From positions 1-15,443 of the forward strand of contig JAWXCH010000487.1 of NCBI GenBank assembly GCA_034440595.1: a stretch of 15,443 nucleotides of DNA, in the 5' to 3' direction. This DNA comes from JAWXCH01 sp034440595. GTDB lineage: Bacteria; Planctomycetota; Planctomycetia; Pirellulales; JALHPA01. The notes below the pieces were generated by a model. It was not told the origin of the DNA. It did no database searches and was given only the letters and a program-made list of their open reading frames with translations. The stretch's first letter is position 1. Each line of letters begins with the position of its first letter. Below, piece by piece: positions 6,575-13,318 of this stretch. A program made the translations under genes and the position numbers.

Positions 6575-7382
6575 GTATCTGGTGCTTGGAGATTGTCAGC
6601 GGCCAGAATTTGCTGCTGCGATTAAGCCCCTATTGCAGCAAAGTACTGTCCGATTCGCAGATTTTGACGCGGAAGTCCAACGCACAGCGACGGATTTCGA
6701 AGTTGCTCCATCTCGAGCCATCCTGGTAATACAGTCTTTTCCGGGAGAATACTCACCGCATCAATTTCGCATTTTGAGGAACCTGTACCCCCTGTTGCCG
6801 ATCGTGCAACTGTTGGGAAGCTGGTGCGAGGGGGAATCTCGCAACAGCAAGATTTGGCCCGGCGCACAGCGATACTATGCACATCAGTTTTGCGCTGTCC
6901 TTGCTGGCCGAAGGTATGGCGTCGAGACTGCTGGCGAGTTGTTATGCATGCCCCCCTTTACGCAAACAGTAGATGATCGACTCTTGCGAACGCACGGCCG
7001 CGGTGCTGGTGCGGTTGTTATCGAGACGGCGTCTGCTGCTTCAATTGGCGTCATCTCTCGTGACTTCAGTGCTGCACAGATGCTGTGCGATGCATTGCAA
7101 TCGATTGGCAATACGGTTGTCTTGCCTGCCGTTGTACCCTCGCCGCCAATTCCTGCCGCTTATCAGGCCATTCTTTACGACTGCGCAGGTTCGCTGGCAG
7201 AGTCCACCGTGCAACTCGAATCTCTCGCTGCTCAATACCCGCAGGTGCCGATCATCGCTCTTTGTGGCTTTCCTCGGATCGACGAAATCCTCAAAGCGCA
7301 TGCCGCGGGCGTGAGCGCCGTGATCTCAAAGCCATTTGAAATCCCAGCACTCCGCTGGCAATTAAAGGCGATTTTCAGCTAA
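6567..7382 (+). CDS. Degenerate receiver-like (pseudo-REC) protein
   Basis: The protein has 271 residues and no clear enzyme signature. The C-terminal part (about 158-271) has the outline of a response-regulator receiver: a first strand IGVISRDFS, then AILYDCAG with Asp205 where the phospho-acceptor would be, PIIALCGFPR, and SAVISKPFEIPAL with Lys255-Pro. The acidic pair after the first strand is reduced to one Asp. The N-terminal part (1-115) looks like a second, more eroded copy (YLVLGDCQR, AILVIQSFPG, LPIVQLLGSW) and contains the striking stretch GSWCEGESRNSKIWPGAQRY (84-103) followed by YAHQF, which I recall as a recurring planctomycete signature, though I cannot verify that here. It overlaps the HTH/EIIA gene by 8 nt, which suggests a joint role in signalling. 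No output domain is visible. Confidence 0.65.
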   Translation: MSEYLVLGDCQRPEFAAAIKPLLQQSTVRFADFDAEVQRTATDFEVAPSRAILVIQSFPGEYSPHQFRILRNLYPLLPIVQLLGSWCEGESRNSKIWPGAQRYYAHQFCAVLAGRRYGVETAGELLCMPPFTQTVDDRLLRTHGRGAGAVVIETASAASIGVISRDFSAAQMLCDALQSIGNTVVLPAVVPSPPIPAAYQAILYDCAGSLAESTVQLESLAAQYPQVPIIALCGFPRIDEILKAHAAGVSAVISKPFEIPALRWQLKAIFS

Positions 7383-7477
7383 CGAAATCATCATTCGGGA
7401 GGCGTACAGCCCGGGTCCGTCCCCTGCCGCTGGTTGCCGAAATTGGCCTGACTTTCTTGCCCGTTCGGCATTAACAT

Positions 7478-7497
7478 AAAGACTTACGGTCTTTTTT
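7478..7497 (+). terminator. Weak intrinsic terminator after the receiver-like gene
   Basis: AAAGAC and GTCTTT pair (6 bp, mostly AT) around a 5-nt loop and run into TTTTTT. It is about 95 nt past the stop codon. The low-GC stem makes it weak, but no better candidate lies between 7383 and 7602. That 220-bp gap otherwise shows no gene. Confidence 0.4.
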
Positions 7498-7602
7498 AAA
7501 AATTGTCGAAAACTTTTCCAAGTAGATGATTGACGCCGGTGCTAGCTCGGGTAAAACGGGCTTTCTGACAATTCCTAGATCGCATCGTTGGAGGGCAGGA
7601 CC

Positions 7603-8610
7603 ATGCAACGGTTGCCCACGGGCATTCTCTTCCGAAACTCAATACTCCACGCGCGGCGATCTGGTGGCACTGGCGGATTTACGCTGGTTGAACTGCTGGT
7701 CGTAATAGCCATTATAGGCATTCTCGTCGCGCTTCTATTGCCGGCCATTCAAGCGGCGCGCGAATCGGCCCGACGTACGCAATGCTCCAACAACCTCAAG
7801 CAAATCGGTCTGGGGATGCTGAACTATGTCGGCACTCATCGCCGCTTTCCACCGGGTCAGCGGCAAACTTGCACTAACTGCAAGACGGTCGCCTGGACGG
7901 CCTACTTTTTGGACTTTATTGAGGAGCGCACGCTCTCAAAGCAGATCAATTTCAAGAAGCAGATGTGGAGTGCGGACAACTTAGATGCTGTACAAACCAT
8001 TGTGCCGGTTTACCTCTGTCCTAGCAGCAGCCGATTGCACAATTCTCGCGGCACTGATCACGTCACGTCCTTGGACCTGACCAATCCTGGTGTTTGGGAC
8101 GAAGGGACCGGCGAAGGAATGGCCTGCCTGGACTACGCCGGTATCAGCGGAGCCACGGTGAATGCGCGCTTTCCTAATCCGGTGACCGGTAACCCCTATC
8201 TGGTCAACAACGGCATGCTGCATAACATCAGCACCGGTTACAGTTTGCAAATTCGTCCTGCGCAGGTGACCGATGGGATGTCGCACACAATGATAGTGGG
8301 AGAGTTGAGCGGTCGCGGCGTGCTGATTGACGGCACCAGCAATCGACTGCACGGGGTCTGGGCTGGTGGACAAAACTGCATTACCGTACCGCGCAGCACC
8401 GCAAGTGTGGCGCATATCAATCCGACGCCGCAACAAGCCTGGACCGATACGGCCAATTCGTCGCTGTTTTCGGATCATTCGGGCGGCGTAGGGATCTTGC
8501 TTTGCGATGGATCGGTGCATTTTCTGTCGGACGAGGTTGCCGTTGAAGTGCTGCTCAGTCTGGCCTCTCGAAATGGCGGTGAAATGAACCCTCTGGCCGG
8601 TCTGCAATAA
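7603..8610 (+). CDS. DUF1559 protein with prepilin-type N-terminus
   Basis: This 335-residue protein belongs to the type II secretion/type IV pilin-like superfamily. Residues 25-54 hold the prepilin signal G|FTLVELLVVIAIIGIL, with cleavage expected after Gly25, Glu at mature position 5, and a long hydrophobic helix ending in LPAIQAARESARR. The DUF1559 body follows (CSNNLKQIGLGMLNY at 61-75), and near the end FSDHSGGVGILLCDGSVHFLSD is the family's C-terminal H..GGV....DGSV motif. It should be inserted in the inner membrane and processed by a prepilin peptidase; its cargo or structural role is not known. Several Cys residues (C90, C93 and others) could form disulfides. ATG 7603 is chosen because GGAGGG lies 7 nt upstream; a TTG at 7588 lies inside that site. 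DUF1559 paralogues occur in dozens per planctomycete genome. Confidence 0.92.
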   Translation: MQRLPTGILFRNSILHARRSGGTGGFTLVELLVVIAIIGILVALLLPAIQAARESARRTQCSNNLKQIGLGMLNYVGTHRRFPPGQRQTCTNCKTVAWTAYFLDFIEERTLSKQINFKKQMWSADNLDAVQTIVPVYLCPSSSRLHNSRGTDHVTSLDLTNPGVWDEGTGEGMACLDYAGISGATVNARFPNPVTGNPYLVNNGMLHNISTGYSLQIRPAQVTDGMSHTMIVGELSGRGVLIDGTSNRLHGVWAGGQNCITVPRSTASVAHINPTPQQAWTDTANSSLFSDHSGGVGILLCDGSVHFLSDEVAVEVLLSLASRNGGEMNPLAGLQ

Positions 8611-8749
8611 GCCAGCCGTCCTAATAACTGCCCAAAAACGTGGCATTGCCAGGATGATTCAGCAAGCCCGCAGCCGCAGGGGTTTGTCGAATGCTCTGGC
8701 TCGGCTAAACTATGTTTATACAGTCACTTGCCAACTTTGGAGTTGCTTC

Positions 8750-9475
8750 ATGTCGTTTACGGCCGCGGCGTTGCTGGAATTGCATCGCCTACACCAACAA
8801 CTGGGAGATCTGCGCGACCGGTTGGAACGCGGTCCCAAACAGATTCGCGCTCGACAGGCGAATGTCGCCCAGTCCGAAGATAAATTAGCCAAAGCTCAGG
8901 CCGAAACCAAAGCCGCCAGAATTGCTTCCGATCAGAAGCAACTGCAGCTCAAAACGGGTGAGGCCAAAATTGTCGACCTGAAGAGTAAGCTCAACGCGTG
9001 CGGTACCAATCGCGAGTATCAGGCTCTTAAGGATCAAATTGCCGCCTCGGAAATGGCCAATAGCGTTCTTTCCGATGAAGTACTGGAGTCGATGGAGAAA
9101 ATCGACCAACTCAAGGCAGGGATTGGCGAGCTGGAGCAACTGCTATCCAGAACGCGTGCCGACCTGCAAACCACGCAGCAAGCGGTCCAGGCTCAGGAGG
9201 AGTCGTTGCTAGCGGAGGTGAGGCGCGTCGAGGGGAACCTGCAGCAGGCCGAAGCCGCCTTGCCCAAGGATTTTAAGGACGCCTACGACCGTGTGGTGCG
9301 CTCCAAAGGGCGCGACTCGATGGCACCCATCGATGGCGAAAGCTGCGGCGGATGCTTCCAGCAGCTAACGCCAAATATGATCAATGATTTGATGCTATCA
9401 AGGGTCGTGTTCTGCAAAGTCTGCGGGCGGTTGCTGTATTTGCCCGAGAATCGAGCACCGGCCTCCGAACGCTAA
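8750..9475 (+). CDS. Coiled-coil protein with C4-type zinc ribbon (zf-RING_7 / DUF164 family)
   Basis: The protein has 241 residues. Residues about 8-170 are almost entirely charged, alpha-helical, heptad-like sequence, expected to form a long antiparallel coiled-coil hairpin. CGTNREYQALKDQI (84-97) is the family's conserved hairpin motif. The C-terminus is a zinc ribbon with C199-x2-C202 and C222-x2-C225. Relatives include H. pylori HP0958 (FlgZ, binds RpoN and flagellin mRNA) and chlamydial CT398/CdsZ. Family roles vary: sigma54 partner, chaperone, RNA binding. No target can be deduced here. The open frame extends to 8654, but ATG 8750 with GGAG 7 nt upstream matches the usual N-terminus (FTAAALLELHRLHQQL). 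No secretion or sigma54 gene is adjacent. It is followed by a 223-bp gap and greA. Confidence 0.87.
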   Translation: MSFTAAALLELHRLHQQLGDLRDRLERGPKQIRARQANVAQSEDKLAKAQAETKAARIASDQKQLQLKTGEAKIVDLKSKLNACGTNREYQALKDQIAASEMANSVLSDEVLESMEKIDQLKAGIGELEQLLSRTRADLQTTQQAVQAQEESLLAEVRRVEGNLQQAEAALPKDFKDAYDRVVRSKGRDSMAPIDGESCGGCFQQLTPNMINDLMLSRVVFCKVCGRLLYLPENRAPASER

Positions 9476-9500
9476 ACAAGTGTGGCAGGCCGCTAAATTT

Positions 9501-9516
9501 GCGCGGAAGGCCGCGC
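9501..9516 (+). other. GC-rich hairpin after the zinc-ribbon gene
   Basis: GCGCGG and CCGCGC pair perfectly around an AAGG tetraloop, 25 nt past the stop codon. No T-run follows, so it would be a 3'-end stabiliser or a Rho-type pause site rather than an intrinsic terminator. Confidence 0.3.
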
Positions 9517-9586
9517 GTGGCCCCCAAGACGCGGTGGTGACCCTGGCGAATTCCCGTTTCCAAGTCCAAATGCCAGTGCGTGTGAC

Positions 9587-9615
9587 TTTACAGTTGCATC
9601 GGCAATGGTCACAAT
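9587..9615 (+). promoter_or_regulatory. Predicted promoter of greA
   Basis: -35 TTTACA (9587-9592, five of six matches), 17-nt spacer, -10 CACAAT (9610-9615, four of six). The layout and the -10 are the same as in the murE promoter of this window. The start point would be near 9622, directly before the terminator hairpin at 9624. No promoter fits in the 40 nt between that terminator and greA without its -35 falling in the hairpin. Confidence 0.45.
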
Positions 9616-9623
9616 AATCAGAT

Positions 9624-9658
9624 CGGTCCTCACTTTGTTTTGAGGGCCGCGTTTTTTT
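9624..9658 (+). terminator. Intrinsic terminator in front of greA
   Basis: The 9-bp stem CGGTCCTCA/TGAGGGCCG has one G-U pair. It encloses an 8-nt loop and is followed, after CG, by TTTTTTT (9652-9658). It is the strongest plus-strand terminator in the window. It could end the zinc-ribbon transcript (150 nt past that stop) or act in the greA leader, since the ATG is only 40 nt further on. Confidence 0.8.
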
Positions 9659-9698
9659 GCGCAAGCGTTATTCACCGTAAGCGGGAGTGTAGCCGTTC

Positions 9699-10178
9699 AT
9701 GTCCGATCTCATCCCAATGACCCGAACTGGGTACGAAAAACTCAAAGTGGAACTGGATCACATGGACCAGGTTGAGATGCCCAAGGCGGCTCAGCGCATC
9801 GCCGACGCGCGCAGCGAGGGGGACCTGAGCGAAAACGCCGAGTACCACGGTGCGCGTGAATCGCAGGGAATGTTGCAGGCCAAGATCAACTTGCTGCGCG
9901 ATAAGCTGTCGCGTGCCAGCATTGTTGATACTTCCAAGGTCAACAAGGGAGAAGTCTCGTTTGGTGCCAGCATTCTGGTCAAGGACTTGGATTTCGGCGA
10001 TGACGAGACATTCATCCTGGTCGGAGCGGGCGAAGAGGATTACGACTCTGGCAAGATTCTAGTGACCAGTCCTTTGGCTCAGGGATTCTTGGGCAAGAAG
10101 GTCGGCGACAAGGTCGAAATCGAGGTCCCGGCCGGCATGATGCGATTCAAGATCCTGGAGATCAATTACGAAGACTGA
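9699..10178 (+). CDS. greA: Transcription elongation factor GreA
   Basis: Binds the RNA polymerase secondary channel and triggers cleavage of backtracked RNA. Its 159 residues match the usual length. The N-terminal coiled-coil hairpin (about 8-78) carries at its tip EGDLSENAEYHGARE (40-54), with the two acidic residues D42 and E45 that hold the catalytic Mg. The C-terminal FKBP-like domain (about 82-159) contains the family signatures FILVG, SPLAQGFLGKKVGDKVEIEV and FKILEI. ATG 9699 has GGGAG 11 nt upstream. It ends 27 bp from the convergent yggU gene, both genes ending in codons for Glu-Asp plus TGA. It stands alone as a transcription unit, with a terminator-like hairpin in its presumed leader. 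Confidence 0.96.
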   Translation: MSDLIPMTRTGYEKLKVELDHMDQVEMPKAAQRIADARSEGDLSENAEYHGARESQGMLQAKINLLRDKLSRASIVDTSKVNKGEVSFGASILVKDLDFGDDETFILVGAGEEDYDSGKILVTSPLAQGFLGKKVGDKVEIEVPAGMMRFKILEINYED

Positions 10179-10205
10179 TTTCACCGGTCTTTATGGCTGG
10201 CCGAT

Positions 10206-10508
10206 TCAATCTTCACTCGCGTACTTTTGCAGTTTTGCAATCAAAGTCTCTTCGTTGATGTTGCGTAGCAGGAACTTTTTCGTTGCAGCAGTTGCTCCGC
10301 TGATCAATTCAACGTCTGCTTTTCGCAGGTCTAGCTCCTTGGCCAGCACCTCGGCAATGGCGCGGTTCGCTTTCCCTTTTTCCGCCACCTGAGTCACGCT
10401 GACTCGCAATGCTCCTTGACGGATGCCGCGAATGGCGTTGACCGGTCCCGCCGCATGCGCTCGGACTGTCAGCAATACCCCCTCGGCGACCGTTTCCAGA
10501 TCGATCAC
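10206..10508 (-). CDS. yggU: DUF167 / YggU family protein
   Basis: Small 100-residue protein of the UPF0235 family, of unknown biochemical role. The family pattern is clear: LLTVRAHAAGPVNAIRGI near the start (usual v.V.P.a..n.i.G), then LRVSVTQVAEKGKANRAIAEVLAKEL (A..GkAN..l...la), VELISGATAATKKFLL (v.i..G..sr.K.v.i) and a final helix. GTG 10508 overlaps the yggS stop codon by 4 nt (GTGA on the minus strand), so translation is almost certainly coupled. yggU genes often accompany yggS in bacteria, which supports both calls. Confidence 0.88.
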   Translation of the reverse strand: MIDLETVAEGVLLTVRAHAAGPVNAIRGIRQGALRVSVTQVAEKGKANRAIAEVLAKELDLRKADVELISGATAATKKFLLRNINEETLIAKLQKYASED

Positions 10509-11206
10509 GTGTCGATCCCTTCAAAAAGTTGCGAGCCGATGCGGACAATGGTGGCTCCTTCTTCAATGGCAATCTCAAAGTCCCCACTCATGCCGATCGA
10601 AAGCTGCTTCAGAATTGCCTGGTCTCCTAGATTGCTCTGCGCCTGATCGCGCAGCTCCCGCAGCCGAATAAACTCTTCGCGAGTCTGCCGCTCGTCCCCC
10701 TCGCGGCTGGCCATGGCCATCAGCCCGCGAATCGCAATGTTGGGAAAACCTGCTAGTTGATCCAACGAAGTCAACAGTTGCTCTGGCTGGAATCCATGCT
10801 TAGTATCATCTTGCGAGATGTTTACCTCGAGCAGGACATCCGCCACGCGATTCAGCCGCTGCGCAACAGCGTCGATCTCAGAAATCAGGCGGACGCTATC
10901 GGCGGAGTGAATTAAAGAGGTGAGAGGTAAGGTTCGCTCGACCTTGTTGCGTTGCAAATGGCCGATCATGTGCCAGCGAATTGTCCCGGTCGAATCAGCC
11001 AGCTCCGCAGCCTTATTCCAGAGTGCCTGCGGGCGAGCTTCCCCCAGGTCCAGGCACCCTGCGGCCATCAGCTCGCGTATTAGCGGCACTTCGACATATT
11101 TGGTGACGGCGACCAGTGTTACCGCGTCAGATGTGCGGCCACTGCGAATGGCTGCTGCGGCGATTCGTTCTCGAACCTCGGCCAGATTATCCAGTAGCCG
11201 AGTCAT
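10505..11206 (-). CDS. yggS: YggS/PLPBP family pyridoxal-phosphate homeostasis protein
   Basis: The protein has 233 residues and the alanine-racemase-like TIM-barrel fold but no C-terminal racemase domain. It binds PLP and buffers free PLP and amino/keto-acid pools in the cytoplasm. Lys36 in LVAVTKYV is the PLP Schiff-base lysine. WHMIGHLQRNK (78-88), LEVNISQDDTKHGF (126-139), the glycine-rich GLMAMA (161-166) and LSIGMSGDFEIAIEEGATIVRIGSQLF (202-228) are the family signatures. The usual GENrvQE loop reads GEARPQ here (Asn to Ala). ATG 11206 is preferred to ATGs at 11221 and 11212 because GAGGA lies 6 nt before it. The gene sits 52 bp after the heparinase-like gene and overlaps yggU, so the three probably share one mRNA. 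Confidence 0.93.
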   Translation of the reverse strand: MTRLLDNLAEVRERIAAAAIRSGRTSDAVTLVAVTKYVEVPLIRELMAAGCLDLGEARPQALWNKAAELADSTGTIRWHMIGHLQRNKVERTLPLTSLIHSADSVRLISEIDAVAQRLNRVADVLLEVNISQDDTKHGFQPEQLLTSLDQLAGFPNIAIRGLMAMASREGDERQTREEFIRLRELRDQAQSNLGDQAILKQLSIGMSGDFEIAIEEGATIVRIGSQLFEGIDT

Positions 11207-11258
11207 CGCCATTCCTCGCATTCAAAATTGATCGAACAGTCTCGCGAGTCATTCCGTG

Positions 11259-13124
11259 CTACTCAATTTCCAGCAGCGGCTCTGCCACGCCAGATTTTGG
11301 AAACCGGGCGACCGTAAAATCGCCAGCCAGATTGTGACCTAGCACTGTTCGGTTCGAAATCTTCGCCAGTGCCCTATACATGAGCCACTGTGACTTGTTG
11401 AGCCGTACGCGATACCCAACCGCACTGTCGCGCGATACGTTGACCCGTTCTTCGGCCACCGTCAACTGACGCCAGGTCACCACGTGGCGTGGCTGAGGTG
11501 CCAGGTCGATCCAGAGCGGCGCAAACAGGCTGCTTCCGGTCTGCGACTGACGCAGGACCAGCTCGTCACCAATAACGCTCAAAGATCCGCCGCGCGTGTC
11601 CGACTTCCATTCTGGCAACGCCAACGGAAGCACCACGGCGACCGGCTGCTCTTCGTCCCAGAGGCTAATCTCGCGAGTTTCTTCCGCAGGCCGGGCGGTG
11701 ATACCCGTGTCCAGCGGTAGCCGCACTTCATATTCCAGGCCGTGCGGCTCTTTGCCAATCAGCGCATCGGCTACCATCAAAAACCGATCCTTGCGTGCCA
11801 GGCACATCTGTCGCTGCAGCTTCAAGTTCGCTGACAAGTCCAACTGTAGTTCCAAATAAACGACATCTTCGTCCCGAACCCAGCAAACCTCCGTCCAATC
11901 GTCGCTATTCTGAATTTGCTGACCGTTTACCGTCGCTGTAAAATTCCAGTCGCCGCAAATCAGGCGTTGCCGCCCGAGCGTCAATTCGCCGCGCATGGTC
12001 CGGTCGTGATAGGTCACCGCCAACCGTGCCGGATTTTTTCCCCAATTCGATTGCAGCAAGGCCAGTTCGGACCATTCCGAATGAAAGCCCGGCCCCTTCT
12101 TAGATAGAAGTTTGGCAGCCTCATCGCTCGACTTGCCGCTTTTCGCCTTCAGGCGTACTGCCAGCAATTGATCCGCTCTGCGATCATCAGCCTGCGCAAC
12201 AGCAGCAGCCAGAAACTGCTGATCGAGCCGGCCCGGTCTCCGCTCGATTTTGGCCGATTCGAACGGCAGGCTGGCATCTTCGCGCATCCAGGCCAGCCAG
12301 TGCCGCACCACCTGCGGATAATGCGCCGCTAGCAATTTTGACCACCCTAAATCTTCGTGACTTGCAGACAGCAAACTGCACCGCGTCCAGCAGGCAACCA
12401 ACGGAGAATAATGCGACAGATACCTGGCATGGACCATCCCTTTGCCATCCAGCAGTTCTTCAAAACCGTCCTGGAGTGTCTTTTGTCCAATCCGCGACAG
12501 CTCGCGGCAACTCGTTAGCTCGGGAAATAACAGGCTGAGGGACAAGGAAAGCTCGCCACCCAGCAACTGGCTGACCAAGGGGCTTTCCAAAACAGTGCGC
12601 GACTGACTGAAGTGGGCCGCCTCGGTCAAAAAGTCCAACGTCTCCCACCACGGTTGCGACGACGGATTCCGGCTCAGCCGCGGCAGCGCCTGTCCGCAAG
12701 CCAGCCAGCCGAGTGCCGCTTGCGGCGACGGATCGACACGATCCAACGGGGCGGCGGAGTGCAAAAGCGCCTCGGCAGCAATGCACTGCTGCGTCAAGTC
12801 GCTGGAGAACAGAGTCTTGAGCTGCTCCTTCCAGTCCGGTGCCCATTTTGTCCGGTCCATGCCCCAGCTCAGGTAGCTGTGTGGCGACGTTCCAAACAAT
12901 TTGGCAAGCGGCCTCGGAGAGGATCGCCGGCGAAGGTGCTTTTGCCAGGCGCGCCACACGGCATCACGATCCCCCTCGGTGAAAGCATCCAGAACGGAAG
13001 CCGGTGCCGATGCGTGCCAGATCGAATCCGCCTTTATCGACAAGGGTTCGGATTTTGCTCCGTTGTCCGTGGCGGCATGACCATTGAGGCGAATATCGAT
13101 TTGTCCGGTGTCAGATGTGCTCAC
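11259..13124 (-). CDS. Large heparinase II/III-like protein, unknown substrate
   Basis: The protein has about 621 residues from GTG 13124. The first half (to about residue 360) is rich in helices and Trp/Leu, resembling an alpha/alpha toroid. The second half is beta-rich (LICGDWNFTATVNGQQI, WTEVCWVRDEDVVYLELQL, RQMCLARKDRFLMVADAL, LEYEVRLPL) and resembles the C-terminal beta-sandwich of polysaccharide lyases of the heparinase II/III type. No signal peptide is seen and I cannot assign catalytic residues, so an intracellular, possibly non-enzymatic protein is possible. The protein ends LLEIE. The start is uncertain: the frame stays open to TTG 13208, across a 15-bp tandem repeat; GTG 13124 lacks a ribosome site, and the first in-frame ATG is far downstream. 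First gene of a unit with yggS and yggU. The family call is from overall appearance only. Confidence 0.6.
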   Translation of the reverse strand: MSTSDTGQIDIRLNGHAATDNGAKSEPLSIKADSIWHASAPASVLDAFTEGDRDAVWRAWQKHLRRRSSPRPLAKLFGTSPHSYLSWGMDRTKWAPDWKEQLKTLFSSDLTQQCIAAEALLHSAAPLDRVDPSPQAALGWLACGQALPRLSRNPSSQPWWETLDFLTEAAHFSQSRTVLESPLVSQLLGGELSLSLSLLFPELTSCRELSRIGQKTLQDGFEELLDGKGMVHARYLSHYSPLVACWTRCSLLSASHEDLGWSKLLAAHYPQVVRHWLAWMREDASLPFESAKIERRPGRLDQQFLAAAVAQADDRRADQLLAVRLKAKSGKSSDEAAKLLSKKGPGFHSEWSELALLQSNWGKNPARLAVTYHDRTMRGELTLGRQRLICGDWNFTATVNGQQIQNSDDWTEVCWVRDEDVVYLELQLDLSANLKLQRQMCLARKDRFLMVADALIGKEPHGLEYEVRLPLDTGITARPAEETREISLWDEEQPVAVVLPLALPEWKSDTRGGSLSVIGDELVLRQSQTGSSLFAPLWIDLAPQPRHVVTWRQLTVAEERVNVSRDSAVGYRVRLNKSQWLMYRALAKISNRTVLGHNLAGDFTVARFPKSGVAEPLLEIE

Positions 13125-13170
13125 GTGACGAATCCAGCGGAAGAATGGTATTTGTGAAAACTGGCGACAT

Positions 13171-13200
13171 CGCAATTGGACGAGCCGCAATTGGACGAGC
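13171..13200. repeat. Perfect 15-bp tandem duplication
   Basis: The unit CGCAATTGGACGAGC occurs twice, head to tail, with no mismatch. It lies in the divergent gap between the heparinase-like and YdjY genes (or inside the heparinase-like gene, if that starts at TTG 13208, where it would encode five repeated codons). The second copy supplies the TTGGAC of a possible plus-strand -35 element. Confidence 0.9.
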
Positions 13201-13220
13201 TTGCTCAAAAGGGGTATCTT
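13191..13220 (+). promoter_or_regulatory. Possible promoter of the YdjY-domain gene
   Basis: TTGGAC (13191-13196), an 18-nt spacer and TATCTT (13215-13220, four of six -10 matches). It would give a leader of roughly 90 nt before GTG 13319. The -35 match is poor (three of six), so this is tentative. Confidence 0.25.
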
Positions 13221-13318
13221 AGCAATATGCTGCGGTTCTGGAAGTCATCGGGCAAAGTCGGGCCAACTTCAGGCAACGTCCGGATATCCTCCGCTGTTTT
13301 CACTAAGGAGCGAATTGC

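Noticed and set aside
7978..8646. 221-codon minus-strand frame opposite the DUF1559 gene
   Set aside because: It is a shadow frame of a well-supported gene, with His/Arg/Thr-rich composition and no family resemblance.
8654..8749. N-terminal extension of the zinc-ribbon protein
   Set aside because: The extra 32 residues do not resemble the family, and a better ribosome site precedes ATG 8750.
10170..10214. Inverted GAAGACTGA / TCAATCTTC at the convergent ends of greA and yggU as a shared terminator
   Set aside because: The match simply reflects that both genes end with Glu-Asp-stop codons. The spacer is 27 nt and there is no T-run.
13125..13208. Heparinase-like protein starting at TTG 13208
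   Set aside because: TTG without a ribosome site, and the added residues are encoded partly by the tandem repeat. GTG 13124 is preferred but also unproven.
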